Shown here: one piece after another, positions 1 to 7,860 of the stretch
Layout of the letters: every line of letters begins with the position of its first letter
Numbering within the stretch: the first letter of the stretch is position 1
Origin: an uncultured Bacteroidota bacterium
Lineage (GTDB): Bacteria > Bacteroidota > Bacteroidia > Bacteroidales > P3
Length of the DNA stretch: 34,487 nt
NCBI GenBank assembly: GCA_900545215.1
Contig: UQXW01000019.1
Coordinates: 1-34,487, forward strand
Direction: 5' to 3'
Translations under genes and position numbers: made by a program
The notes under the pieces: model-generated
Databases searched by the model: none
What the model was told of the DNA's origin: nothing
The model's input: the letters and a program-made list of their open reading frames with translations, nothing else

Positions 1-1408
1 TTGCACCTACGGTACTTTCAATGCTGTTTTCTACCATCTGTTGCTTCAACTCTTTGCTCTTGGGCTTGAATGCGATGTCTGTCGGCAAGATATAGGGACC
101 GTGATCGCTTGATGACAGCAAACATGCAAAGAATGCCTTCCCCTTATCCCTCTTATTGATTATCTCGATGGCTTTCTCATACATCACATGGTCGCTCACG
201 CCGAGCGTACTCTTGATTTGTTTGGACGGATAGTCGCTTTGCGATATGATTTTCTGCACTTTGTTGGCATGAAGAAAGCCTGCTATGTTGTCGAATTGGG
301 CATCGTGAGTTGTGAAATAAAAGGTTTGATACCCTCTTGCGGCAAAATTATTCGGCAAACCGCACATTTGCGGGATCATTGTAGCCTTCATGCTATGCCT
401 TGAAAAGAGAGCAGGGTGTGCAAACAGCGTCGAATACAAACCGTTGTAGGTATGAATGCCCGCAGTGTAACATCTCTCGTAACTCAACGAAGCATCAATC
501 AAAGCATCCAAGGAAGGCGTCAAACGACTCTCCGCATTAAAATGTCCGACCTTATCCGCAGACATGGATTCCATGATAAGAACAATCACATTCGTGCCTT
601 TCCTCAATTTCAAAACCCGATTATTTTCTCTCTCGGCCTCCATCTGTCGCTTCCAAACCTCGTTTGCCGTCTTGCCATCAACAAGTTGCAGAGGTTTGTT
701 TGCCGTTTTGTTGTATTCCTCGACGCTTTTCAAAAGTGTAAACGAGGGATTCAAACCGACATAATTGAGGAAAGCATTATCGCAATGGTATGCCGTTCCG
801 ACCCTCAGCGGACTTTTCGCAGCCAATCTGCCACGCATTCCCACACAACAAAGCAATACGCACAGCAAGGCAAAAGGCACACTCTTGAAATACCGTATAT
901 CTTTACGCTTTTGCAACAACACTTTCTTGTAATACCTATTCATCAACAATACATAGAGAAAACAAACCACCGCAAACAACAATGCGAAAACCAAATAAGC
1001 CGGTTCCTGCACTATCATCTTGACAAGAAAACCGAAAGAGGAGAAATAAGAAAATACCGTGGCGTTCAGATGTGCGAAGAAGTAATTGAAATACGGTATA
1101 TCGGCAGCCGAAATCAGGAAAGCGACAGAAAACACCGTGCAAGTGAAGATGTGGATAATCTTATAGTACACCTTATTCTCTATCTTGGCGAAATACCCTG
1201 TCAATACAGCCAACAGAGGCAACGCAAGCAAATAGCAACTGACGCATGTGTCGAATTGCAGACCTATTGCAAAGCTCTTCAACAACAAAGCATCGATTGC
1301 GACCTCATGCTCCGCCGTCATCATATACACGATTACCAACAGAAGTCTGAATATTCCGAAAAAGACCACGCCGGTCAGGTAAGTAAGAAAAATATATGCC
1401 GTTCTCAT
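1..1408 (-). CDS. LTA synthase-like sulfatase-fold phosphoglycerol transferase (3' end cut by window edge)
   Basis: The minus frame is open from ATG at 1408 to the left edge (469 codons), so the C-terminus lies outside. Several hydrophobic segments fill roughly residues 5-190, followed by a soluble domain of the alkaline-phosphatase/sulfatase superfamily. Visible landmarks are NVIVLIMESMSADK with the metal-binding Glu near residue 280, AGIHTYNGLYSTL with the likely nucleophile Thr near 320, and SSSDHGPY further on. This is the pattern of membrane LTA-synthase-like enzymes, which in Gram-negatives move phosphoglycerol or phosphoethanolamine groups onto envelope glycans or lipids at the periplasmic face. 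The substrate cannot be told from sequence. It lies 64 bp after the ABC exporter stop on the same strand and is probably co-transcribed with it. Family call is firm; the exact reaction is inference. Confidence 0.85.
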   Translation of the reverse strand, partial: MRTAYIFLTYLTGVVFFGIFRLLLVIVYMMTAEHEVAIDALLLKSFAIGLQFDTCVSCYLLALPLLAVLTGYFAKIENKVYYKIIHIFTCTVFSVAFLISAADIPYFNYFFAHLNATVFSYFSSFGFLVKMIVQEPAYLVFALLFAVVCFLYVLLMNRYYKKVLLQKRKDIRYFKSVPFALLCVLLCCVGMRGRLAAKSPLRVGTAYHCDNAFLNYVGLNPSFTLLKSVEEYNKTANKPLQLVDGKTANEVWKRQMEAERENNRVLKLRKGTNVIVLIMESMSADKVGHFNAESRLTPSLDALIDASLSYERCYTAGIHTYNGLYSTLFAHPALFSRHSMKATMIPQMCGLPNNFAARGYQTFYFTTHDAQFDNIAGFLHANKVQKIISQSDYPSKQIKSTLGVSDHVMYEKAIEIINKRDKGKAFFACLLSSSDHGPYILPTDIAFKPKSKELKQQMVENSIESTVGA

Positions 1409-1472
1409 GAATTATCTCTTTATTTCGTTTGTTTCTCCGCCCTATCGGACACAGGGTATTTCCTCATTGCAA

Positions 1473-3290
1473 TCACAAAGTCTGCATTGCAGCCATTTTC
1501 GCAAAGTGTCCGTTCAAGTTCATCAGTTCCTCGTATGTACCGCTCTCTATTATACGACCTTTTTCCATGCAAACGATTTTATCCGCCGTCGTTATGGTCG
1601 ATAGTCTGTGGGCTATGACAATGCAGGTCTTGCTCTTGCTCAATTCGTCTATCGCCCTGCGGACAAGTTCCTCGCTTTGGGCATCGAGTGCCGAAGTCGC
1701 CTCGTCCAATAGCAGTATTTCCGGATTTTTCAACAGTTCCCTCGCTATGCAAAGTCTCTGTCGCTCACCTCCCGAAAGGCTCATTCCCCTATCGACCAAG
1801 CGGGTGTCGTAACCCTTATCGCACTTCATTATGAAGTCATGGGCATTCGCTGCACGTGCTGCCGCTTCCACCTCGCTGCGACTTACATTCGGGTTGGCGA
1901 AAGCAATGTTATTGAATATTGTATCGTTGAATAAAATCGCCTGTTGGCTCACATAACCTATCTTCCGCCTCAAAGAATTTATGTTCAAGCTCTTTATATC
2001 CTTTCCGTCTATGCTTAACACTCCCGAAGTGCAGTCTGCAAAACGCGGAATCAAATCCACAAGAGTCGATTTGCCCGCTCCGGAAGCACCTACCAACGCA
2101 ACGGTTTTGCCTTTCTCAATCACCAAATCTATATCATGCAGAACCTCTTCTCCGGATTGCGAATAGGAGAAGCAAACTTCCTTGAACACTATCTCCTTTT
2201 CAAACTTCTGCAAAACCTCCGCATTCTCTCGCTCCTTTATTCTCTCGTCCGCACCGAGTATTTCGTTCACTCTCTCCGCACAAGGCTCGGCACGCTGCAA
2301 ATTATAGAAAGCCGTGGCAACGGCTTGCAAAGGAGCGATGATACGTGCGAAGATAAGCGTGAAGCCTATCAGCATTTCCGGAGCGAGTTCTCCCTCCAAC
2401 ACCATACCGCCTCCGAATACCACCACGAACACAAGGGCGGCTATTGCGAGGAATTCGGTCAAGGGCGAAGCCAATTCCCGTCTTCGCAACACCTTTATCG
2501 CCGTTTTGGTGTAATCTTCATTATCCTTGCAAAATTTTTTCAGCACGAAATCCTCGGCATTGAACGCCTTTATCAGCCGCAGACCGTATATGCTTTCCTC
2601 GCATACCGAAAGCAAAACGCCCATACGCTTTTGAGCCTTGGTGGAATTGCGTTTCAAACTCTCACCCACCTTTTTTATCAGGAAATAAGCGACAGGCACG
2701 ACAAGCAAGGTCAACAACACCAACTTCCATGATACAATCAACAAAGTAACAAAGCAGAACAACACCATCAAAGGGTCTTTCACCAACATCTGCAAACTGC
2801 TCAGAACGCTCCATTCCAATTCCTCCAAATCGGAAGTAAGGCGGGAAATCAAATCTCCTTTCTTTTGATTGGAGAAAAATCCGACAGGCAATATGGTCAT
2901 CTTGTAATAGAGTGCGTTTCTCAAATCACGTGTTATTCCGTTACGAATCGGAGCAAGAAAATACATGCCGAGATAACGGAAAAGAGCCGAAAAGAAAACG
3001 CAAACGAGATATACCGAACTTATTGCGAACAAACAGGCATATATACCGTGCTTTTCGCTGTACGCATTTATGTGCCATGAAACATAATCCGAGATAACGT
3101 CCCTGTCGAAAGCGAACTCAGGGCATTGCGGCGGAGCCGAAGTAATTCCGAACAAAACCGAAACGAACGGAATTACCACAACGAAAGAGAACAAAGAAAA
3201 AAAGACATACACGGCATTGGAAAGAATATTCAGAACGACCTCTTTCTTGTACTTCGATATGCCTCTGATGATTTCGAATACGTTTTTCAT
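1473..3290 (-). CDS. ABC exporter half-transporter, MsbA-like (permease fused to ATPase)
   Basis: 605 residues, the usual length for a type IV ABC exporter half-transporter that works as a homodimer. Residues ~1-330 form the six-helix membrane domain, including a long periplasmic insert near 50-80. The ATPase domain has Walker A GASGAGKST (401-409), a Q-loop in GYVSQQ (~450), signature LSGGERQ (505-511), Walker B ILLLDE (525-530) and the H-loop His 561. The family exports lipids (MsbA), peptides or drugs. The neighbouring LTA-synthase-like gene downstream suggests an envelope lipid or glycan substrate, but that is inference. Translation starts at ATG 3290. No TAnnTTTGC box is visible in the 153 bp upstream, so transcription may come from the ahcY side through the repeat array. 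Confidence 0.92.
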   Translation of the reverse strand: MKNVFEIIRGISKYKKEVVLNILSNAVYVFFSLFSFVVVIPFVSVLFGITSAPPQCPEFAFDRDVISDYVSWHINAYSEKHGIYACLFAISSVYLVCVFFSALFRYLGMYFLAPIRNGITRDLRNALYYKMTILPVGFFSNQKKGDLISRLTSDLEELEWSVLSSLQMLVKDPLMVLFCFVTLLIVSWKLVLLTLLVVPVAYFLIKKVGESLKRNSTKAQKRMGVLLSVCEESIYGLRLIKAFNAEDFVLKKFCKDNEDYTKTAIKVLRRRELASPLTEFLAIAALVFVVVFGGGMVLEGELAPEMLIGFTLIFARIIAPLQAVATAFYNLQRAEPCAERVNEILGADERIKERENAEVLQKFEKEIVFKEVCFSYSQSGEEVLHDIDLVIEKGKTVALVGASGAGKSTLVDLIPRFADCTSGVLSIDGKDIKSLNINSLRRKIGYVSQQAILFNDTIFNNIAFANPNVSRSEVEAAARAANAHDFIMKCDKGYDTRLVDRGMSLSGGERQRLCIARELLKNPEILLLDEATSALDAQSEELVRRAIDELSKSKTCIVIAHRLSTITTADKIVCMEKGRIIESGTYEELMNLNGHFAKMAAMQTL

Positions 3291-3362
3291 TCAATCGGAT
3301 TTTGGTTCAAAAAGCCTTGTTGCCTTATGAAAGCCGCTTCTTTTTATCTTGATGAAACGAAA

Positions 3363-3435
3363 CGCCGTTCCATCAGGAATGAATCGGCGTTTCGATTTTT
3401 TCTTCCGCCGTTTCGCCAAATTAAAACGGCGTTTC
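3363..3435. repeat. 21-bp-periodic intergenic repeat array A (4 units)
   Basis: Four 9-bp motifs begin at 3363 (CGCCGTTCC), 3385 (CGGCGTTTC), 3406 (CGCCGTTTC) and 3427 (CGGCGTTTC), a spacing of 22, 21 and 21 bp, with mostly A/T-rich spacers. The array fills the gap between ahcY and the ABC exporter, and its last unit ends 8 bp before the ahcY stop. The same arrangement recurs at 7383, 10664, 15486 and 19269. Function unknown. Confidence 0.85.
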
Positions 3436-3443
3436 ATAATCGT

Positions 3444-4853
3444 CTAATAACGATAGTGTTCCGCCTTATAAGGACCTTCCACCCTTACACCTATATAATC
3501 GGCTTGTTTTTGCGTCAGCTTGGTCAGCTTCACACCTATGTTGGCAAGATGAAGCCTTGCAACCTCTTCGTCCAAGGTCTTGGGCAGACGATAAACGCCC
3601 ACTTCGTATTTCTTTGTCCAAAGTTCGATTTGTGCGAGTGTCTGATTGGTGAACGAATTGCTCATAACAAAGGACGGATGTCCCGTTGCACAACCGAGGT
3701 TCACCAACCTGCCCTCTGCCAAGAGGTAAATGCAGTGTCCGTCGGGGTAAATGTACTTATCGACCTGCGGTTTTATGTTCACTTTCTTTATACCCTCCCA
3801 CTTTTCGAGCCTTTCGACCTGTATCTCATTGTCGAAGTGTCCGATGTTGCACACTATTGCTTCCGACTTCATGCGAGCCATATCCTCTGCAGTGATGACA
3901 TCGCAATTTCCTGTGGTCGTTACGTAAATGTTTCCTTGCGGCAAAGCATCTTCAAGCGTCGTTACCTCGAAGCCTTCCATCGCAGCCTGCAACGCACATA
4001 TAGGGTCGATTTCGGTAACCAGCACTCTCGCTCCGTAACCCCTCATGCTCCTTGCACAACCCTTGCCCACATCTCCGTAACCGCACACGACAACGACCTT
4101 TCCCGCTATCATGACGTCCGTGGCTCTCTTTATGCCGTCTGCCAACGACTCTCTGCAACCGTAAAGGTTATCGAACTTGCTCTTCGTTACCGAATCATTC
4201 ACGTTGATTGCCGGAATAAGCAATTCGCCACGCTCCATCATTTGATACAAACGATGAACGCCCGTGGTGGTTTCCTCGCTCACGCCCCTCAAACGCTTCA
4301 TTATCTTATGCCATTTGCGATTGTCCTCCGATTGAACTGCCTTCAAGGTTTTCAATATTATGCTTTCTTCCGTCGAAGCGGGAACTGCATCGAGCAAAGC
4401 GGGATTATCCTCCGCTGCATAACCCTTATGCACCAGCAAAGTGGCATCTCCGCCATCATCGACAATCAAATCAGGTCCCTCTCCCTGCGGAAAAGACAAC
4501 GCCATGTTCGTACACCACCAATAATCCTCCAAACTCTCACCCTTCCAAGCAAACACCGGTACACCGCTTGCCGCAATGGCAGCCGCAGCATGGTCTTGCG
4601 TTGAGAATATATTGCAGGAACACCACCTCACATCGGCACCCAATTCCACCAAAGTCTCGATTAACACTGCCGTTTGTATCGTCATGTGCAACGAACCCAT
4701 GATTTTGGCTCCCTTCAACGGTTTTTGCCTTCCGTATTTCTCCCTCAAAGCCATCAAACCCGGCATTTCCTTTTCGGAAATCTCTATTTCCTTTCTCCCC
4801 CACTCTGCAAGGGAAATATCTGCGACCTTATAATTCAATGTATTGTCTGTCAT
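3444..4853 (-). CDS. ahcY: Adenosylhomocysteinase (S-adenosyl-L-homocysteine hydrolase)
   Basis: 469 residues. The enzyme reversibly splits S-adenosylhomocysteine into homocysteine and adenosine with bound NAD, clearing the product inhibitor of SAM-dependent methylations in the cytosol. Recognisable family blocks are GSLHMTIQTAVLIETL (53-68), WCSCNIFSTQDHAAAA (77-92), the NAD-binding glycine motif CGYGDVGKG (257-265), and the C-terminal KAEHYRY with the conserved Lys and Tyr reaching the partner subunit's cofactor. Start at ATG 4853, 19 bp after the alkaline phosphatase stop, so it is probably the last gene of the merR-ddl-phosphatase-ahcY run. The repeat array A lies directly downstream. Confidence 0.97.
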   Translation of the reverse strand: MTDNTLNYKVADISLAEWGRKEIEISEKEMPGLMALREKYGRQKPLKGAKIMGSLHMTIQTAVLIETLVELGADVRWCSCNIFSTQDHAAAAIAASGVPVFAWKGESLEDYWWCTNMALSFPQGEGPDLIVDDGGDATLLVHKGYAAEDNPALLDAVPASTEESIILKTLKAVQSEDNRKWHKIMKRLRGVSEETTTGVHRLYQMMERGELLIPAINVNDSVTKSKFDNLYGCRESLADGIKRATDVMIAGKVVVVCGYGDVGKGCARSMRGYGARVLVTEIDPICALQAAMEGFEVTTLEDALPQGNIYVTTTGNCDVITAEDMARMKSEAIVCNIGHFDNEIQVERLEKWEGIKKVNIKPQVDKYIYPDGHCIYLLAEGRLVNLGCATGHPSFVMSNSFTNQTLAQIELWTKKYEVGVYRLPKTLDEEVARLHLANIGVKLTKLTQKQADYIGVRVEGPYKAEHYRY

Positions 4854-4872
4854 ATCAAATCGTATTTTGTGT

Positions 4873-5919
4873 TTAATTCATCAATTTGTAAATCTCGAAA
4901 AATATATCCGTGTTTTGCATCACTCCCGTGAAGTTCTCCGCTCCCTGACCGAAAGAATAAACCGGCACAGGCACGCCCGTGTGATCCAAAGACGTCCAAA
5001 CGTCTTTCGTCTTCTTGCCCTCGGCAGGCAGTGTCAGCCCTCCGGTTTCATGATCGGCTGTAACGATGACGAGGGTATTGTCGTCTCGCTTGGCGAAGTC
5101 CAAAGCCATGGCAACGCAACGGTCGAAGTCCAGCACCTCATCAATCATCGGCTTGTACTTATTATAATGTGCTTCCATGTCTATCTTACTTCCCTCCAAC
5201 ATCATGAAGAAACCTTTCTCGTTTCTGCCGATTACCTCCAAGGCTTTCGCCATATTGCTTTGCATTATGCCTCCCCGCTTGGCGGCTTCCGCCAAATGCT
5301 CCTCGGCAAAGAGACCGATGATTTTATCGTTGCTGCTGTTGCTCAACTCCTGTTGCGAGAATATTACGTCGTAACCCCTTGCCCGCAGGCTGTCCGCAAG
5401 GTTCAGCTTATCCTTTCGCCCTGTGGAAAGAAACCTTTTGCTGCCTCCGCCCAATGCGACATCGCAATATCCATCCAAATAGCACAAAGCTATCTCGTCT
5501 TGCAACTTACGGTCTTTCACATTGGCGACGAAACTTGCAGGAGTGGCGTGTGTAAGGTCGCAGGAACAGACAATGGCAGTCGATTTGCCGTATTGCTTCG
5601 CTATTTTCAAGAGAGAGGGGTGCGAGAAGCCGTTCCCGTCAAGTCCTATGGCATGATAATTCGCCTTATGTCCCGTTGCAATCGCCGTTCCACCCGCTCC
5701 CGAATCGGTTACCTTTCTATCCGCACAAGTGGTTATGGAAAAGCCCGTAACAGGCATTGAAAACATTGCAAGGGAGTCGCCGTTTGCCATGTATGCGGCA
5801 TAACTTTGAGCCAAGCCCATGCCGTCTCCTATCAACAATATGACGTTCTTGACTTTCTGTTGCGGGAATGCGACAAGGCACATCACCGAAAGCAAGAACA
5901 CAATGACCGTTTTTTTCAT
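4873..5919 (-). CDS. Secreted alkaline phosphatase
   Basis: A periplasmic metal-dependent phosphomonoesterase of the PhoA-type superfamily. I chose ATG 5919, which gives 348 residues beginning with a clear signal peptide (MKKTVIVFLLSVMCLVAFPQ); a longer in-frame start would run back into ddl. Motifs in order: NVILLIGDGMG (first metal Asp), DSGAGGTAIATG (nucleophile Ser), DLTHATPASF, MLEGSKIDMEAH, and TADHETGG (metal Asp-His), all expected for a functional zinc/magnesium phosphatase. It is shorter than E. coli PhoA (~470) but in the range of compact Bacteroidota members. It starts 5 bp after the ddl stop, which implies co-transcription and possible translational coupling. I see no Pho-box-like element, so phosphate control is not supported. 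Confidence 0.93.
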   Translation of the reverse strand: MKKTVIVFLLSVMCLVAFPQQKVKNVILLIGDGMGLAQSYAAYMANGDSLAMFSMPVTGFSITTCADRKVTDSGAGGTAIATGHKANYHAIGLDGNGFSHPSLLKIAKQYGKSTAIVCSCDLTHATPASFVANVKDRKLQDEIALCYLDGYCDVALGGGSKRFLSTGRKDKLNLADSLRARGYDVIFSQQELSNSSNDKIIGLFAEEHLAEAAKRGGIMQSNMAKALEVIGRNEKGFFMMLEGSKIDMEAHYNKYKPMIDEVLDFDRCVAMALDFAKRDDNTLVIVTADHETGGLTLPAEGKKTKDVWTSLDHTGVPVPVYSFGQGAENFTGVMQNTDIFFEIYKLMN

Positions 5920-5924
5920 CTTTC

Positions 5925-6905
5925 TTACAAATTCAGTTGTTCCAATATGGTGTTGTAAAGCCACTTGGTGTCCTTTCCCATTGCTCTTACCTGCTGCGGT
6001 ACTATGCTTTGGGCGGATTGTCCGGGAGTGGTGTTGATTTCCAAGAAGAAAATCTTGTTCTGCTTTTCGTCATACCTGAAATCGGCTCGGCAAACACCGC
6101 TGCAATGCAATCCTTTGTAGATTTCCTCGGTCAAATGTTGTATTCTCTCGGTGAGTTCGGGGCTTATCGGTGCAGGTGTCAGTTCTTTGCTTTTACCCTT
6201 GTACTTTGCCTCGTAATCGAAGAACTCGTTCATCGGCACGATTTCGGCAACAGGCAGAGCCTTAACCTCATTGCCGATTTGCATTACGCCGCAACTGAAT
6301 TCTCTTCCCTCTATGAACTCCTCTATCATCACATCGTGCCATACTCCGAAGGCTTTCTCCACAGCCGGAAGCAAGTCCTCCTGCTTGCAAACCTTGCTCA
6401 TGCCGATTGAAGAACCGCCGGCAGTGGGCTTCACGAAGACGGGCAGTTTCACTCTCTGCATTATTTCCTCCGAACTCAAAGGAGCCGTTTTGCTTGTGAT
6501 GACATTATTCGCCACATTAACAATGCCGAGACTCCTTACCACGATATTGCATACGGATTTGTCGAAAGTGATTGCAGAAACTATGGTCGAACAGGTTGTA
6601 TATGGGATTTGAAGCATATCGAAATAGCCTTGCAACAAACCGTCTTCCCCCGGTGTTCCATGTATGGTTATGTAGGCGGCATCGAAAAGCACCTTTTCCG
6701 CACCGAAACGGAGAGAGAAATCGTTCTTATCCACTTCCGTTCTTACCCCGTTTTGCTCGCAATACCACGATTGGCGGGTAAGAATTATAAGATAAACATT
6801 ATACTTTTCCTTGTCGATGTCTTCTTTAATCTGTTTTGCGGAAGCAACGGATACTTCAAACTCTCCCGAATATCCGCCTGCAACCAATGCTATGTTTCTC
6901 TTCAT
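5925..6905 (-). CDS. ddl: D-alanine--D-alanine ligase
   Basis: 326 residues, ATP-grasp fold. It joins two D-alanines at the expense of ATP for the peptidoglycan stem peptide. The N-terminal GGYSGEFEVSVASAKQI is the substrate-binding Ddl motif, KPTAGGSSIGMSKV the ATP-grasp glycine loop, EEFIEGREFSCGV the nucleotide-binding strand, and FFLEINTTPGQS the Mg-binding end of the active site. ATG at 6905 is unambiguous. It lies 14 bp downstream of the MerR-type gene and 5 bp upstream of the phosphatase gene. Nothing looks altered in the catalytic residues. Confidence 0.96.
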   Translation of the reverse strand: MKRNIALVAGGYSGEFEVSVASAKQIKEDIDKEKYNVYLIILTRQSWYCEQNGVRTEVDKNDFSLRFGAEKVLFDAAYITIHGTPGEDGLLQGYFDMLQIPYTTCSTIVSAITFDKSVCNIVVRSLGIVNVANNVITSKTAPLSSEEIMQRVKLPVFVKPTAGGSSIGMSKVCKQEDLLPAVEKAFGVWHDVMIEEFIEGREFSCGVMQIGNEVKALPVAEIVPMNEFFDYEAKYKGKSKELTPAPISPELTERIQHLTEEIYKGLHCSGVCRADFRYDEKQNKIFFLEINTTPGQSAQSIVPQQVRAMGKDTKWLYNTILEQLNL

Positions 6906-6919
6906 TGCAATTAGTGATT

Positions 6920-7279
6920 TTACGTATTGTCGTTTTCAACGATGGATTTCTCGATGGAGGACAGGCTTTGTTTCATGTCGGTGAGGAATTTTTTCAGTTC
7001 GTTCAGCGTAAACGCCACCTCGGCAGCCGCATCGGTTTTCGCCTGTCTCTGTTGCCTCAACACTCTCTTCGCCCCGTCCAAGGTATAACCGCAATCCCTT
7101 GTCAGATACACCAACTTCTTCAAAAAAGCCACATCATTCTTGCTGTATTGCCTCAAACCCTTGGATGTGCGTTGAGGTCTGAGACTGCCGAACTCCTTTT
7201 CCCAGAAACGCAAAGTGGGTTGCGACACGCCCAAACACTCCGATACCTCGGCTATGCTGTAATACAACTTATCTATCAT
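6920..7279 (-). CDS. Small MerR-family transcriptional regulator
   Basis: 119 residues from ATG 7279. An upstream in-frame ATG (7462) exists but would translate through the promoter and repeat array, so I reject it. Residues ~5-75 form the winged-helix MerR domain (YYSIAEVSECLGVSQPTLRFWEKEF, split here as recognition helix plus wing), followed by a short helical dimerisation tail with LNELKKFLTDMKQSLSSI. No C-terminal ligand domain or metal-binding cysteine pattern is present, so the inducer is unknown. Genes of this kind are common next to housekeeping loci in Bacteroidota. It heads the ddl-phosphatase-ahcY run, and the TACCTTTGC box ends 3 bp before its ATG, implying a leaderless mRNA. Confidence 0.9.
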   Translation of the reverse strand: MIDKLYYSIAEVSECLGVSQPTLRFWEKEFGSLRPQRTSKGLRQYSKNDVAFLKKLVYLTRDCGYTLDGAKRVLRQQRQAKTDAAAEVAFTLNELKKFLTDMKQSLSSIEKSIVENDNT

Positions 7280-7282
7280 ACT

Positions 7283-7291
7283 GCAAAGGTA
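7283..7291 (-). promoter_or_regulatory. -7 promoter box (TACCTTTGC) of the merR-ddl operon
   Basis: Exact match to the Bacteroidota -7 consensus TAnnTTTG followed by C. Only three bases separate it from the MerR-gene ATG, so transcription should start at or next to the start codon. No clear -33 TTG is visible. Confidence 0.7.
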
Positions 7292-7382
7292 AATATTATT
7301 TTCATTTCCCAGCACCCGAAGCCTGCTATATTTTACCCCGAAGCCCTCCGACCGAACACCATAAGCACCGGTAGCAACCGAA

Positions 7383-7454
7383 CGCCCTTTCACAAAATCA
7401 AAACGCCGAAAGAATTTTCCGTAACGCCGTTTCATCACGACGAATCGGCGTTCT
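7383..7454. repeat. 21-bp-periodic intergenic repeat array B (4 units)
   Basis: Motifs begin at 7383 (CGCCCTTTC), 7404 (CGCCGAAAG), 7425 (CGCCGTTTC) and 7446 (CGGCGTTCT), each exactly 21 bp apart. The array sits about 100-175 bp upstream of the MerR-gene start. One unit is in the AAAG form, as in array D. Confidence 0.85.
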
Positions 7455-7734
7455 GTTTCCATCGAAAAGGCATATTATCCAATTCATTGGTTTACCGACA
7501 TATATCAATGAATGATAAATCAAGTTCCATACACCGGTTACAAGTATGGCAAGCCTCTTATATGGGTAAGTATTGCAATAAGATAATAAGACAGAAAGCA
7601 GAATTTCCATTCCTAATGCAAAAAAGCCTGCCGGATTGCGACTTCGGAGAGTTTCAAGGCGAAAAAGATATTGCAAAACGTACCGATGTTATTGCATTAC
7701 CGCAGGAAAATCACGGCTGACGGCCGAATAGATA
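7455..7734. other. Non-coding stretch, nothing recognised
   Basis: The 581-bp gap between the MerR gene and gldJ holds the promoter at 7283, array B and the terminator at 7735. In these remaining 280 bp I see no convincing ORF, RNA or repeat. Confidence 0.5.
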
Positions 7735-7771
7735 AAAAGAAGAGTTCGACACCGAGCCGAACTCTTCTTTT
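7735..7771 (-). terminator. Rho-independent terminator after gldJ
   Basis: Perfect 14-bp inverted repeat (AAAAGAAGAGTTCG, 9-base loop, CGAACTCTTCTTTT). Read on the minus strand the stem ends in a T-run, 90 bp after the gldJ stop. The stem's U-rich tracts flank both sides, so it may also stop plus-strand transcription. Confidence 0.85.
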
Positions 7772-7860
7772 ACTTTTTAATTTTCTCTTGCGGATTGACG
7801 GAGGCTGCCGTCGGCAGTGTCCCTTTTCGGCAATCCGTGAAACGAAAACTTATTTCAGGT

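Noticed and set aside
416..1618. 400-codon plus-strand frame at the left edge
   Set aside because: It is the antisense of the minus-strand LTA-synthase-like gene, whose translation shows clear membrane segments and catalytic motifs; the plus-strand product has none.
7280..7462. Longer N-terminus for the MerR-type gene from the ATG at 7462
   Set aside because: It would run through the consensus promoter box and array B, and the added residues have no relation to MerR proteins.
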